Below, piece by piece: positions 5,097 to 5,216 of a stretch of DNA of 5,216 nucleotides. Made by a program: the position numbers and the translations under genes. The stretch comes from Defluviitaleaceae bacterium (GTDB lineage: Bacteria; Bacillota; Clostridia; Lachnospirales; WRAX01), in contig WRBU01000100.1 of assembly GCA_009784355.1 (NCBI GenBank), positions 1 to 5,216 on the forward strand. The letters run 5' to 3'. How positions within the stretch are numbered: position 1 is the first letter of the stretch; the number at the start of each line of letters is the position of its first letter. The notes under the pieces were generated by a model. That model searched no databases, was not told the origin of the DNA, and saw only the letters and a list, made by a program, of their open reading frames with translations.

Positions 5097-5216
5097 ATGA
5101 TTGAATCAAGATGCGGCATTTTATGCAGTGAATGTGAATATAGAGAAAGCATGAATTGCGGTGGATGCGTTAAAATTGCGAAGCCGTTTTGGGGTGATTT
5201 TTGCCCTGTTAAAGAT
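5097..5216 (+). CDS. DUF3795 family protein, 3' end missing
   Basis: The first 40 codons of a cysteine-rich protein that continues past the window. It starts MIESRCGILCSECEYRE and continues NCGGCVKIAKPFWGD then CPVKD. Cysteines are at 6, 10, 13, 21, 24 and 36. This start matches the DUF3795 family, small proteins with conserved cysteines suggesting zinc or iron-sulfur binding; the function is unknown. The ATG follows AAAGGAGA (5083-5090) at 6 bases. It begins 22 bp after the YdjH-like gene, so it is probably in the same transcript. Family assignment is from this short N-terminus only. Confidence 0.82.
   Translation, partial: MIESRCGILCSECEYRESMNCGGCVKIAKPFWGDFCPVKD

Overview
The window looks like chromosomal DNA from a low- to mid-GC Firmicute, most likely a Clostridia-type anaerobe. 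The evidence is AT-rich intergenic DNA, strong purine-rich ribosome binding sites, TTG and GTG starts alongside ATG, TGA used as a stop, an HI0933-type flavoprotein followed by a small protein that I associate with clostridial genomes, and a DUF3795 gene. No species can be named from this sequence. There is no tRNA, rRNA, CRISPR array, insertion sequence or phage gene.

Left part (1-1775). A partial HI0933/BaiN-type FAD-dependent oxidoreductase enters from the left edge. It is followed 16 bp later by a 75-residue conserved small protein with a TTG start. A convergent gene on the minus strand encodes a short lipoprotein with an FMN-binding-type domain whose flavin attachment motif is degenerate.

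Divergent control region (1776-1890). The lipoprotein gene and the SPFH gene are transcribed away from each other. Two good sigma-A-type promoters can be read, one per strand. They appear to share a single palindromic -35 hexamer (TTGCAA), so they may compete for RNA polymerase.

Right part (1891-5216), all on the plus strand. In order it holds: an SPFH/stomatin-family protein (YdjI type) with three tandem C-terminal zinc ribbons instead of the single one I expect; an 88-residue protein of unknown family; a double zinc-ribbon protein with a C-terminal membrane helix (YdjG type); a 72-residue protein that looks like only the membrane helix and tail of a TPM-domain protein (YdjH type); and the start of a cysteine-rich DUF3795 protein that runs off the right edge.

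How the genes fit together. In Bacillus subtilis, YdjG, YdjH and the SPFH protein YdjI are encoded with PspA and link this envelope-stress protein to the membrane. This window appears to hold a rearranged and reduced version: the SPFH gene comes first, there is an inserted unknown gene, the TPM domain is missing, and no pspA is visible. This is the most interesting system here. Its function in this organism is inferred from family membership only.
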